Assembly: GCA_037893245.1 (NCBI GenBank)
Contig: JBAIAA010001539.1
Location: 1-64,000, forward strand
Reading direction: 5' to 3'
DNA length: 64,000 nucleotides
Source: Crossaster papposus
Lineage: Eukaryota > Echinodermata > Asteroidea > Velatida > Solasteridae
This document shows, one piece after another, positions 41,180 through 54,328 of this stretch. Made by a program: the position numbers and the translations under genes. The stretch's first letter is position 1, and each line of letters begins with the position of its first letter. A model generated the notes under the pieces. It was not told the origin of the DNA. It saw nothing but the letters and a program-made list of their open reading frames with translations, and ran no database searches.

Positions 41180-41204
41180 TCCTTACTTCTTTCCCTTTAC
41201 ATAT
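41180..41204. other. 25-bp broken unit at the duplication edge
   Basis: Begins TCCTTACTTC, lacking 6 bp of the TATGCACAC region. It directly precedes copy 2 of the 3,075-bp duplication. Confidence 0.9.
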
Positions 41205-43635
41205 TTCTTATGCACACTTCTTTCCCTTTACATATTTCTTATGCACACTTCTTTCCCTTTACATATTTCTTATGCACACTTCTTTCCTTTTACATATTTC
41301 TTATGCACACTTCTTTCCCTTTACATATTTATTATGCACACTTCTTTCTCTTTATTATTTATTATGCACACTTCTTTCCCTTTACATATTTAACTCGAGG
41401 GCTTGTCCCGACATCATGTGTTTATTTCTTATGCACACTTCTTTCCCTTTACATATTTCTTATGCACACTTCTTTCCCTTTACATATTTCTTATGCACAC
41501 ATCTTTCCCTTTACATATTTCTTATGCACACTTCTTTCCCTTTACATATTTCTTATGCACACTTCTTTCCCTTTACATATTTCTTATGCACACTTCTTTC
41601 CCTTTACATATTTCTTATGCACACTTCTTTCCCTTTACATATTTCTTATGCACACTTCTTTCCCTTTACATATTTCTTATGCACACTTCTTTCCCTTTAC
41701 ATATTTCTTATGCACACTTCTTTCCCTTTACATATTTCTTATGCACACTTCTTTCCCTTTACATATTTCTTATGCACACTTCTTTCCCTTTACATATTTC
41801 TTATGCACACTTCTTTCCCTTTACATATTTCTTATGCACACTTCTTTCCCTTTACATATTTCTTATGCACACTTCTTTCCCTTTACATATTTCTTATGCA
41901 CACTTCTTTCCCTTTACATATTTCTTATGCACACTTCTTTCCCTTTACATATTTCTTATGCACACTTCTTTCCCTTTACATATTTCTTATGCACACTTCT
42001 TTCCCTTTACATATTTCTTATGCACACTTCTTTCCCTTTACATATTTCTTATGCACACTTCTTTGCCTTTACATATTTCTTATGCACACTTCTTTCCCTT
42101 TACATATTTCTTATGCACACTTCTTTCCCTTTACATATTTCTTATGCACACTTCTTTCCATTTACATATTTCTTATGCACACTTCTTTCCCTTTACATAT
42201 TTCTTATGCACACTTCTTTCCCTTTACATATTTCTTATGCACACTTATTTCCCTTTACATATTTCTTATGCACACTTCTTTCTCTTTACATATTTCTTAT
42301 GCACACTTCTTTCCCTTTACATATTTCTTATGCACACTTCTTTCCCTTTACATATTTCTTATGCACACTTCTTTCCCTTTACATATTTATTATGCACACT
42401 TCTTTCCCTTTACATATTTAACTCGAGGGCTTGTTCCCACATCATGTGTTTATTTCTTATGCACACTTCTTTCCCTTTACATATTTCTTACTCACACTTC
42501 TTTCCCTTTACATATTTCTTATGCACACTTCTTTTCCTTTATTATTTCTTATGCACACTTCTTTCCCTTTACATATTTCTTATGCACACTTCTTTCCCTT
42601 TACATATTTCTTATGCACACTTCTTTCCCTTTACATATTTCTTATGCACACTTCTTTCCCTTTACATATTTCTTATGCACACTTCTTTCCCGTTACATAT
42701 TTCTTATGCACACTTCTTTCCCTTTACATATTTCTTATGCACACTTCTTTCCCATTACATATTTCTTATGCACACTTCTTTCCCTTTACATATTTCTTAT
42801 GCACACTTCTTTCCCTTTACATATTTCTTATGCACACTTCTTTCCCTTTACATATTTCTTATGCACACTTCTTTCCCTTTACATATTTCTTATGCACACT
42901 TCTTTCCCTTTACATATTTCTTATGCACACTTCTTTCCCTTTACATATTTCTTATGCACACTTCTTTCCCTTTACATATTTCTTATGCACACTTCTTTCC
43001 CTTTACATATTTCTTATGCACACTTCTTTCCCTTTACATATTTCTTATGCACACTTCTTTCCCTTTACATATTTCTTATGCACACTTCTTTCCCTTTACA
43101 TATTTCTTATGCACACTTCTTTCCCTTTACATATTTCTTATGCACACTTCTTTCCCTTTACATATTTCTTATGCACACTTCTTTCCCTTTACATATTTCT
43201 TATGCACACTTCTTTCCCTTTACATATTTCTTATGCACACTTCTTTCCCTTTACATATTTCTTATGCACACTTCTTTCCCTTTACATATTTCTTATGCAC
43301 ACTTCTTTCCCTTTACATATTTCTTATGCACACTTCTTTCCCTTTACATATTTCTTATGCACACTTCTTTCCCTTTACATATTTCTTATGCACACTTCTT
43401 TCCCTTTACATATTTCTTATGCACACTTCTTTCCCTTTACATATTTCTTATGCACACTTCTTTCCCTTTACATATTTCTTATGCACACTTCTTTCCCTTT
43501 ACATATTTCTTATGCACACTTCTTTCCCTTTACATATTTAACTCGAGGGCTTGTTCCCACATCATGTGTTTATTTCTTATGCACACTTCTTTCCCTTTAC
43601 ATATTTCTTATGCACACTTCTTTTCCTTTATTATT
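41205..43635 (+). repeat. 3,075-bp-offset duplication, copy 2
   Basis: Starts right after the 25-bp broken unit at 41180 and contains spacers 41390, 42418 and 43538. It differs from copy 1 at a few single bases, such as CACACATC near 41501. Confidence 0.88.
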
Positions 43636-45870
43636 TCTTATGCACACTTCTTTCCCTTTACATATTTCTTATGCACACTTCTTTCCCTTTACATATTTCT
43701 TATGCACACTTCTTTCCCTTTACATATTTCTTATGCACACTTCTTTCCCTTTACATATTTCTTATGCACACTTCTTTCCCTTTACATATTTCTTATGCAC
43801 ACTTCTTTCCCTTTACATATTTCTTATGCACACTTCTTTCCCTTTACATATTTCTTATGCACACTTCTTTCCCTTTACATATTTAACTCGAGGGCTTGTT
43901 CCCACATCATGTGTTTATTTCTTATGCACACTTCTTTCCCTTTACATATTTCTTATGCACACTTCTTTCCCTTTACATATTTCTTATGCACACTTCTTTC
44001 CCTTTACATATTTCTTATGCACACTTCTTTCCCTTTACATATTTCTTATGCACACTTCTTTCCCTTTACATATTTCTTATGCACACTTCTTTCCCTTTAC
44101 ATATTTCTTATGCACACTTCTTTCCCTTTACATATTTCTTATGCACACTTCTTTCCCTTTACATATTTCTTATGCACACTTCTTTCCCTTTACATATTTC
44201 TTATGCACACTTCTTTCCCTTTACATATTTCTTATGCACACTTCTTTCCCTTTACATATTTCTTATGCACACTTCTTTCCCTTTACATATTTCTTATGCA
44301 CACTTCTTTCCCTTTACATATTTCTTATGCACACTTCTTTCCCTTTACATATTTCTTATGCACACTTCTTTCCCTTTACATATTTCTTATGCACACATCT
44401 TTCCCTTTACATATTTCTTATGCACACTTCTTTCCCTTTACATATTTCTTATGCACACTTCGTTCCCTTTACATATTTCTTATGCACACTTCTTTCCCTT
44501 TACATATTTCTTATGCACACTTCTTTCCCTTTACATATTTCTTATGCACACTTCTTTCCCTTTACATATTTCTTATGCACACTTCTTTCCCTTTACATAT
44601 TTCTTATGCACACTTCTTTCCCTTTACATATTTCTTATGCACACTTCTTTCCCTTTACATATTTCTTATGCACACTTCTTTCCCTTTACATATTTCTTAT
44701 GCACACTTCTTTCCCTTTACATATTTCTTATGCACACTTCTTTCCCTTTACATATTTCGTATGCACACTTCTTTCCCTTTACATATTTCTTATGCACACT
44801 TCTTTCCCTTTACATATTTCTTATGCACACTTCTTTCCCTTTACATATTTCTTATGCACACTTCTTTCCCTTTACATATTTCTTATGCACACTTCTTTTC
44901 CTTTATTATTTCGTATGCACACTTCTTTCCCTTTACATATTTCTTATGCACACTTCTTTCCCTTTACATATTTCTTATGCACACTTCTTTCCCTTTACAT
45001 ATTTCTTATGCACACTTCTTTCCCTTTACATATTTCTTATGCACACTTCTTTCCCTTTACATATTTCTTATGCACACTTCTTTCCCTTTACATATTTCTT
45101 ATGCACACTTCTTTCCCTTTACATATTTCTTATGCACACTTCTTTCCCTTTACATATTTCTTATGCACACTTCTTTCCCTTTACATATTTCTTATGCACA
45201 CTTCTTTCTCTTTACATATTTCTTATGCACACTTCTTTCCCTTTACATATTTCTTATGCACACTTCTTTCCCTTTACATATTTCTTATGCACACTTCTTT
45301 CCCTTTACATATTTCTTATGCACACTTCTTTCCCTTTACATATTTCTTATGCACACTTCTTTCCCTTTACATATTTCTTATGCACACTTCTTTCCCTTTA
45401 CATATTTCTTATGCACACTTCTTTCCCTTTACATATTTCTTATGCACACTTCTTTCCCTTTACATATTTCTTATGCACACTTCTTTCCCTTTACATATTT
45501 CTTATGCACACTTCTTTCCCTTTACATATTTCTTATGCACACTTCTTTCCCTTTACATATTTCTTATGCACACTTCTTTCCCTTTACATATTTCTTATGC
45601 ACACTTCTTTCCCTTTACATATTTCTTATGCACACTTCTTTCCCTTTACATATTTCTTATGCACACTTCTTTCCCTTTACATATTTCTTATGCACACTTC
45701 TTTCCCTTTACATATTTCTTATGCACACTTCTTTCCCTTTACATATTTCTTATGCACACTTCTTTCCCTTTACATATTTCTTATGCACACTTCTTTCCCT
45801 TTACATATTTCTTATGCACACTTCTTTCCCTTTACATATTTCTTATGCACACTTCTTTCCCTTTACATAT

Positions 45871-45900
45871 TTCTTATGCACACTTCTTTCCTTTACATAT
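45871..45900. other. 30-bp unit, one C missing
   Basis: Reads CTTCTTTCCTTTAC, with the CCC run shortened to CC. It is isolated among canonical units. Confidence 0.88.
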
Positions 45901-47078
45901 TTCTTATGCACACTTCTTTCCCTTTACATATTTCTTATGCACACTTCTTTCCCTTTACATATTTCTTATGCACACTTCTTTCCCTTTACATATTTCTTAT
46001 GCACACTTCTTTCCCTTTACATATTTCTTATGCACACTTCTTTCCCTTTACATATTTCTTATGCACACTTCTTTCCCTTTACATATTTCTTATGCACACT
46101 TCTTTCCCTTTACATATTTCTTATGCACACTTCTTTCCCTTTACATATTTCTTATGCACACTTCTTTCCCTTTACATATTTCTTATGCACACTTCTTTCC
46201 CTTTACATATTTCTTATGCACACTTCTTTCCCTTTACATATTTCTTATGCACACTTCTTTCCCTTTACATATTTCTTATGCACACTTCTTTCCCTTTACA
46301 TATTTCTTATGCACACTTCTTTCCCTTTACATATTTCTTATGCACACTTCTTTCCCTTTACATATTTCTTATGCACACTTCTTTCCCTTTACATATTTCT
46401 TATGCACACTTCTTTCCCTTTACATATTTCTTATGCACACTTCTTTCCCTTTACATATTTCTTATGCACACTTCTTTCCCTTTACATATTTCTTATGCAC
46501 ACTTCTTTCCCTTTACATATTTCTTATGCACACTTCTTTCCCTTTACATATTTCTTATGCACACTTCTTTCCCTTTACATATTTCTTATGCACACTTCTT
46601 TCCCTTTACATATTTCTTATGCACACTTCTTTCCCTTTACATATTTCTTATGCACACTTCTTTCCCTTTACATATTTCTTATGCACACTTCTTTCCCTTT
46701 ACATATTTCTTATGCACACTTCTTTCCCTTTACATATTTCTTATGCACACTTCTTTCCCTTTACATATTTCTTATGCACACTTCTTTCCCTTTACATATT
46801 TCTTATGCACACTTCTTTCCCTTTACATATTTCTTATGCACACTTCTTTCCCTTTACATATTTCTTATGCACACTTCTTTCCCTTTACATATTTCTTATG
46901 CACACTTCTTTCCCTTTACATATTTCTTATGCACACTTCTTTCCCTTTACATATTTCTTATGCACACTTCTTTCCCTTTACATATTTCTTATGCACACTT
47001 CTTTCCCTTTACATATTTCTTATGCACACTTCTTTCCCTTTACATATTTCTTATGCACACTTCTTTCCCTTTACATAT

Positions 47079-47097
47079 TTCTGCTTTCCCTTCATAT
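47079..47097. other. 19-bp broken unit in uniform sequence
   Basis: Begins TTCTGCTTTCCC and ends TTCATAT, 12 bp shorter than a unit. 38 apparently canonical units precede it and about 63 follow it before the next variant. Confidence 0.9.
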
Positions 47098-49577
47098 TTC
47101 TTATGCACACTTCTTTCCCTTTACATATTTCTTATGCACACTTCTTTCCCTTTACATATTTCTTATGCACACTTCTTTCCCTTTACATATTTCTTATGCA
47201 CACTTCTTTCCCTTTACATATTTCTTATGCACACTTCTTTCCCTTTACATATTTCTTATGCACACTTCTTTCCCTTTACATATTTCTTATGCACACTTCT
47301 TTCCCTTTACATATTTCTTATGCACACTTCTTTCCCTTTACATATTTCTTATGCACACTTCTTTCCCTTTACATATTTCTTATGCACACTTCTTTCCCTT
47401 TACATATTTCTTATGCACACTTCTTTCCCTTTACATATTTCTTATGCACACTTCTTTCCCTTTACATATTTCTTATGCACACTTCTTTCCCTTTACATAT
47501 TTCTTATGCACACTTCTTTCCCTTTACATATTTCTTATGCACACTTCTTTCCCTTTACATATTTCTTATGCACACTTCTTTCCCTTTACATATTTCTTAT
47601 GCACACTTCTTTCCCTTTACATATTTCTTATGCACACTTCTTTCCCTTTACATATTTCTTATGCACACTTCTTTCCCTTTACATATTTCTTATGCACACT
47701 TCTTTCCCTTTACATATTTCTTATGCACACTTCTTTCCCTTTACATATTTCTTATGCACACTTCTTTCCCTTTACATATTTCTTATGCACACTTCTTTCC
47801 CTTTACATATTTCTTATGCACACTTCTTTCCCTTTACATATTTCTTATGCACACTTCTTTCCCTTTACATATTTCTTATGCACACTTCTTTCCCTTTACA
47901 TATTTCTTATGCACACTTCTTTCCCTTTACATATTTCTTATGCACACTTCTTTCCCTTTACATATTTCTTATGCACACTTCTTTCCCTTTACATATTTCT
48001 TATGCACACTTCTTTCCCTTTACATATTTCTTATGCACACTTCTTTCCCTTTACATATTTCTTATGCACACTTCTTTCCCTTTACATATTTCTTATGCAC
48101 ACTTCTTTCCCTTTACATATTTCTTATGCACACTTCTTTCCCTTTACATATTTCTTATGCACACTTCTTTCCCTTTACATATTTCTTATGCACACTTCTT
48201 TCCCTTTACATATTTCTTATGCACACTTCTTTCCCTTTACATATTTCTTATGCACACTTCTTTCCCTTTACATATTTCTTATGCACACTTCTTTCCCTTT
48301 ACATATTTCTTATGCACACTTCTTTCCCTTTACATATTTCTTATGCACACTTCTTTCCCTTTACATATTTCTTATGCACACTTCTTTCCCTTTACATATT
48401 TCTTATGCACACTTCTTTCCCTTTACATATTTCTTATGCACACTTCTTTCCCTTTACATATTTCTTATGCACACTTCTTTCCCTTTACATATTTCTTATG
48501 CACACTTCTTTCCCTTTACATATTTCTTATGCACACTTCTTTCCCTTTACATATTTCTTATGCACACTTCTTTCCCTTTACATATTTCTTATGCACACTT
48601 CTTTCCCTTTACATATTTCTTATGCACACTTCTTTCCCTTTACATATTTCTTATGCACACTTCTTTCCCTTTACATATTTCTTATGCACACTTCTTTCCC
48701 TTTACATATTTCTTATGCACACTTCTTTCCCTTTACATATTTCTTATGCACACTTCTTTCCCTTTACATATTTCTTATGCACACTTCTTTCCCTTTACAT
48801 ATTTCTTATGCACACTTCTTTCCCTTTACATATTTCTTATGCACACTTCTTTCCCTTTACATATTTCTTATGCACACTTCTTTCCCTTTACATATTTCTT
48901 ATGCACACTTCTTTCCCTTTACATATTTCTTATGCACACTTCTTTCCCTTTACATATTTCTTATGCACACTTCTTTCCCTTTACATATTTCTTATGCACA
49001 CTTCTTTCCCTTTACATATTTCTTATGCACACTTCTTTCCCTTTACATATTTCGTATGCACACTTCTTTCCCTTTACATATTTCTTATGCACACTTCTTT
49101 CCCTTTACATATTTCTTATGCACACTTCTTTCCCTTTACATATTTCTTATGCACACTTCTTTCCCTTTACATATTTCTTATGCACACTTCTTTCCCTTTA
49201 CATATTTCTTATGCACACTTCTTTCCCTTTACATATTTCTTATGCACACTTCTTTCCATTTACATATTTCTTATGCACACTTCTTTCCCTTTACATATTT
49301 CTTATGCACACTTCTTTCCCTTTACATATTTCTTATGCACACTTCTTTCCCTTTACATATTTCTTATGCACACTTCTTTCCCTTTACATATTTCTTATGC
49401 ACACTTCTTTCCCTTTACATATTTCTTATGCACACTTCTTTCCCTTTACATATTTCTTATGCACACTTCTTTCCCTTTACATATTTCTTATGCACACTTC
49501 TTTCCCTTTACATATTTCTTATGCACACTTCTTTCCCTTTACATATTTCTTATGCACACTTCTTTCCCTTTACATAT

Positions 49578-49742
49578 TTAACTCGAGGGCTTGTTCCCAC
49601 ATCATGTGTTTATTTCTTATGCACACTTCTTTCCCTTTACATATTTCTTATGCACACTTATTTCCCTTTACATATTTCTTATGCACACTTCTTTCCCTTG
49701 ACATATTTAACTCGAGGGCTTGTTCCCACATCATGTGTTTAT
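49578..49742 (+). repeat. 165-bp B-3 units-B cassette, copy 1
   Basis: Two type B spacers flank three units: one canonical, one with ACTTATTTCCC and one ending CCTTGACATAT. The same three-unit order recurs at 53096, 56716 and 59290. Confidence 0.92.
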
Positions 49743-52700
49743 TTCTTATGCACACTTCTTTCCCTTTACATATTTCTTATGCACACTTCTTTCCCTTTAC
49801 ATATTTCTTATGCACACTTCTTTCCCTTTACATATTTCTTATGCACACTTCTTTCCCTTTAAATATTTCTTATGCACACTTCTTTCCCTTTACATATTTC
49901 TTATGCACACTTCTTTCCCTTTACATATTTCTTATGCACACTTCTTTCCCTTTACATATTTCTTATGCACACTTCTTTCCCTTTACATATTTCTTATGCA
50001 CACTTATTTCCCTTTACATATTTCTTATGCACACTTATTTCCCTTTACATATTTCTTATGCACACTTCTTTCCCTTTACATATTTCTTATGCACACTTCT
50101 TTCCCTTTACATATTTCTTATGCACACTTCTTTCCCTTTACATATTTCTTATGCACACTTCTTTCCCTTTACATATTTCTTATGCACACTTCTTTCCCTT
50201 TACATATTTCTTATGCACACTTCTTTCCCTTTACATATTTCTTATGCACACTTCTTTCCCTTTACATATTTCTTATGCACACTTCTTTCCCTTTACATAT
50301 TTCTTATGCACACTTCTTTCCCTTTACATATTTCTTATGCACACTTCTTTCCCTTTACATATTTCTTATGCACACTTCTTTCCCTTTACATATTTCTTAT
50401 GCACACTTCTTTCCCTTTACATATTTCTTATGCACACTTCTTTCCCTTTACATATTTCTTATGCACACTTCTTTCCCTTTACATATTTCTTATGCACACT
50501 TCTTTCCCTTTACATATTTCTTATGCACACTTCTTTCCCTTTACATATTTCTTATGCACACTTCTTTCCCTTTACATATTTCTTATGCACACTTCTTTCC
50601 CTTTACATATTTATTATGCACACTTCTTTCCCTTTACATATTTATTATGCACACTTCTTTCCCTTTACATATTTCTTATGCACACTTCTTTCCCTTTACA
50701 TATTTCTTATGCACACTTCTTTCCCTTTACATATTTCTTATGCACACTTCTTTCCCTTTACATATTTATTATGCACACTTCTTTCCCTTTACATATTTAT
50801 TATGCACACTTCTTTCCCTTTACATATTTCTTATGCACACTTCTTTCCCTTTACATATTTCTTATGCACACTTCTTTCCCTTTACATATTTCTTATGCAC
50901 ACTTCTTTCCCTTTACATATTTCTTATGCACACTTCTTTCCCTTTACATATTTCTTATGCACACTTCTTTCCCTTTACATATTTCTTATGCACACTTCTT
51001 TCCCTTTACATATTTCTTATGCTCACTTCTTTCCCTTTACATATTTCTTATGCACACTTCTTTCCCTTTACATATTTCTTATGCACACTTCTTTCCCTTT
51101 ACATATTTCTTATGCACACTTCTTTCCCTTTACATATTTCTTATGCACACTTCTTTCCCTTTACATATTTCTTATGCACACTTCTTTCCCTTTACATATT
51201 TCTTATGCACACTTCTTTCCCTTTACATATTTCTTATGCACACTTCTTTCCCTTTACATATTTCTTATGCACACTTCTTTCCCTTTACATATTTCTTATG
51301 CACACTTCTTTCCCTTTACATATTTCTTATGCACACTTCTTTCCCTTTACATATTTCTTATGCACACTTCTTTCCCTTTACATATTTCTTATGCACACTT
51401 CTTTCCCTTTACATATTTCTTATGCACACTTCTTTCCCTTTACATATTTCTTATGCACACTTCTTTCCCTTTACATATTTCTTATGCACACTTCTTTCCC
51501 TTTACATATTTCTTATGCACACTTCTTTCCCTTTACATATGTCTTATGCACACTTCTTTCCCTTTACATATTTCTTATGCACACTTCTTTCCCTTTACAT
51601 ATTTCTTATGCACACTTCTTTCCCTTTACATATTTCTTATGCACACTTCTTTCCCTTTACATATTTCTTATGCACACTTCTTTCCCTTTACATATTTATT
51701 ATGCACACTTCTTTCCCTTTACATATTTATTATGCACACTTCTTTCCCTTTACATATTTCTTATGCACACTTCTTTCCCTTTACATATTTCTTATGCACA
51801 CTTCTTTCCCTTTACATATTTCTTATGCACACTTCTTTCCCTTTACATATTTCTTATGCACACTTCTTTCCCTTTACATATTTCTTATGCACACTTCTTT
51901 CCCTTTACATATTTCTTATGCACACTTCTTTCCCTTTACATATTTCTTATGCACACTTCTTTCCCTTTACATATTTCTTATGCACACTTCTTTCCCTTTA
52001 CATATTTCGTATGCACACTTCTTTCCCTTTACATATTTCTTATGCACACTTCTTTCCCTTTACATATTTCTTATGCACACTTCTTTCCCTTTACAAATTT
52101 CTTATGCACACTTCTTTCCCTTTACATATTTCTTATGCACACTTCTTTCCCTTTACATATTTCTTATGCACACTTCTTTCCCTTTACATATTTCTTATGC
52201 ACACTTCTTTCCCTTTACATATTTCTTATGCACACTTCTTTCCCTTTACATATTTCTTATGCACACTTCTTTCCCTTTACATATTTCTTATGCACACTTC
52301 TTTCCCTTTACATATTTCTTATGCACACTTCTTTCCCTTTACATATTTCTTATGCACACTTCTTTCCCTTTACATATTTCTTATGCACACTTCTTTCCCT
52401 TGACATATTTAACTCGAGGGCTTGTTCCCACATCATGTGTTTATTTCTTATGCACACTTCTTTCCCTTTACATATTTCTTATGCACACTTCTTTCCCTTT
52501 ACATATTTCTTATGCACACTTCTTTCCCTTTACATATTTCTTATGCACACTTCTTTCCCTTTACATATTTCTTATGCACACTTCTTTCCCTTTACATATT
52601 TCTTATGCACACTTCTTTCCCTTTACATATTTCTTATGCACACTTCTTTCCCTTTACATATTTCTTATGCACACTTCTTTCCCTTTACATATTTCTTATG

Positions 52701-53095
52701 CACACTTCTTTCCCTTTACATATTTCTTATGCACACTTCTTTCCCTTTACATATTTCGTATGCACACTTCTTTCCCTTTACATATTTCTTATGCACACTT
52801 CTTTCCCTTTACATATTTCTTATGCACACTTCTTTCCCTTTACATATTTCTTATGCACACTTCTTTCCCTTTACATATTTCTTATGCACACTTCTTTCCC
52901 TTTACATATTTCTTATGCACACTTCTTTCCCTTTACATATTTCTTATGCACACTTCTTTCCCTTTACATATTTCTTATGCACACTTCTTTCCCTTTACAT
53001 ATTTCTTATGCACACTTCTTTCCCTTTACATATTTCTTATGCACACTTCTTTCCCTTTACATATTTCTTATGCACACTTCTTTCCCTTTACATAT

Positions 53096-53260
53096 TTAAC
53101 TCGAGGGCTTGTTCCCACATCATGTGTTTATTTCTTATGCACACTTCTTTCCCTTTACATATTTCTTATGCACACTTATTTCCCTTTACATATTTCTTAT
53201 GCACACTTCTTTCCCTTGACATATTTAACTCGAGGGCTTGTTCCCACATCATGTGTTTAT
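53096..53260 (+). repeat. 165-bp B-3 units-B cassette, copy 2
   Basis: Same ACTTATTTCCC then CCTTGACATAT order between B spacers at 53096 and 53225. A TTTAAATATTTC unit follows a few units later (near 53379), as after copies 1 and 3. Confidence 0.92.
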
Positions 53261-53880
53261 TTCTTATGCACACTTCTTTCCCTTTACATATTTCTTATGC
53301 ACACTTCTTTCCCTTTACATATTTCTTATGCACACTTCTTTCCCTTTACATATTTCTTATGCACACTTCTTTCCCTTTAAATATTTCTTATGCACACTTC
53401 TTTCCCTTTACATATTTCTTATGCACACTTCTTTCCCTTTACATATTTCTTATGCACACTTCTTTCCCTTTACATATTTCTTATGCACACTTCTTTCCCT
53501 TTACATATTTCTTATGCACACTTATTTCCCTTTACATATTTCTTATGCACACTTCTTTCCCTTTACATATTTCTTATGCACACTTCTTTCCCTTTACATA
53601 TTTCTTATGCACACTTCTTTCCCTTTACATATTTCGTATGCACACTTCTTTCCCTTTACATATTTCTTATGCACACTTCTTTCCCTTTACATATTTCTTA
53701 TGCACACTTATTTCCCTTTACATATTTCTTATGCACACTTCTTTCCCTTTACATATTTCTTATGCACACTTCTTTCCCTTTACATATTTCTTATGCACAC
53801 TTCTTTCCCTTTACATATTTCTTATGCACACTTCTTTCCCTTTACATATTTCTTATGCACACTTCTTTCCCTTTACATAT

Positions 53881-54328
53881 TTCTTATGCACACTTCTTTC
53901 CCTTGATTATTTCTTATGCACACTTCTTTCCCTTTACATATTCCTTATGCACACTTCTTTCCCTTTACATATTTCTTATGCACACTTCTTTCCCTTTACA
54001 TATTTCTTATGCACACTTCTTTCCCTTTACATATTTCTTATGCACACTTCTTTCCCTTCACATATTTCTTATGCACACTTCTTTCCCTTTACATATTTAA
54101 CTCGACGGCTTGTTCCCACATCATGTGTTTATTTCTTATGCACACTTCTTTCCCTTTACATATTTAACTCGAGGGCTTGTTCCCACATCATGTGTTTATT
54201 TCTTATGCACACTTCTTTCCCTTTACATATTTCTTATGCACACTTCTTTCCCTTTACATATTTTTTATGCACACTTCTTTCCCTTTACATATTTAACTCG
54301 AGGGCTTGTTCCCACATCATGTGTTTAT
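53881..54328 (+). repeat. 448-bp C-spacer module, copy 1
   Basis: Order: a 30-bp unit ending CCTTGATTAT, six units (the first ending in the ATTCC junction), type C spacer at 54097, one unit, B spacer at 54164, three units (the third starting TTTTATG), B spacer at 54293. Type C is a B spacer with position 10 G to C, so CTCGAG becomes CTCGAC and the XhoI site is lost. Confidence 0.92.

Larger units (their letters stand above)
38315..43918 (+). repeat. Array domain 5: 3,075-bp-period duplication
   Basis: Spacers start at 38315 A, 39343 B, 40463 B, 41390 A, 42418 B, 43538 B and 43883 B. Unit counts are 32, 35 (-1 bp), 29 (-8 bp), 32, 35 (-1 bp) and 10 (-1 bp). The A-32-B-35-B series recurs at an offset of 3,075 bp, and shared rare variants recur with it: TTCTTACTCAC, CCCGTTACAT, CCCATTACAT, TTTGCCTTTAC and the 30-bp units ending TTATTAT. 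A few single-base differences separate the copies; for example TTATTATG near 39188 is TTCTTATG in the second copy. Confidence 0.93.
43919..49577 (+). repeat. Array domain 6: second long spacer-free stretch
   Basis: About 183 units without a spacer, net 14 bp short. Scattered variants occur up to about 45220 (CACACATC near 44397, CTTCGTTCCC near 44461, TTCGTATG near 44759, CTCTTTAC near 45207). Between 45220 and 49050 the only departures I see are a 30-bp unit at 45871-45900 and a 19-bp unit at 47079-47097. TTCGTATG reappears near 49053 and CCATTTAC near 49257, close to the right edge. The stretch ends at the type B spacer at 49578. Confidence 0.92.
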
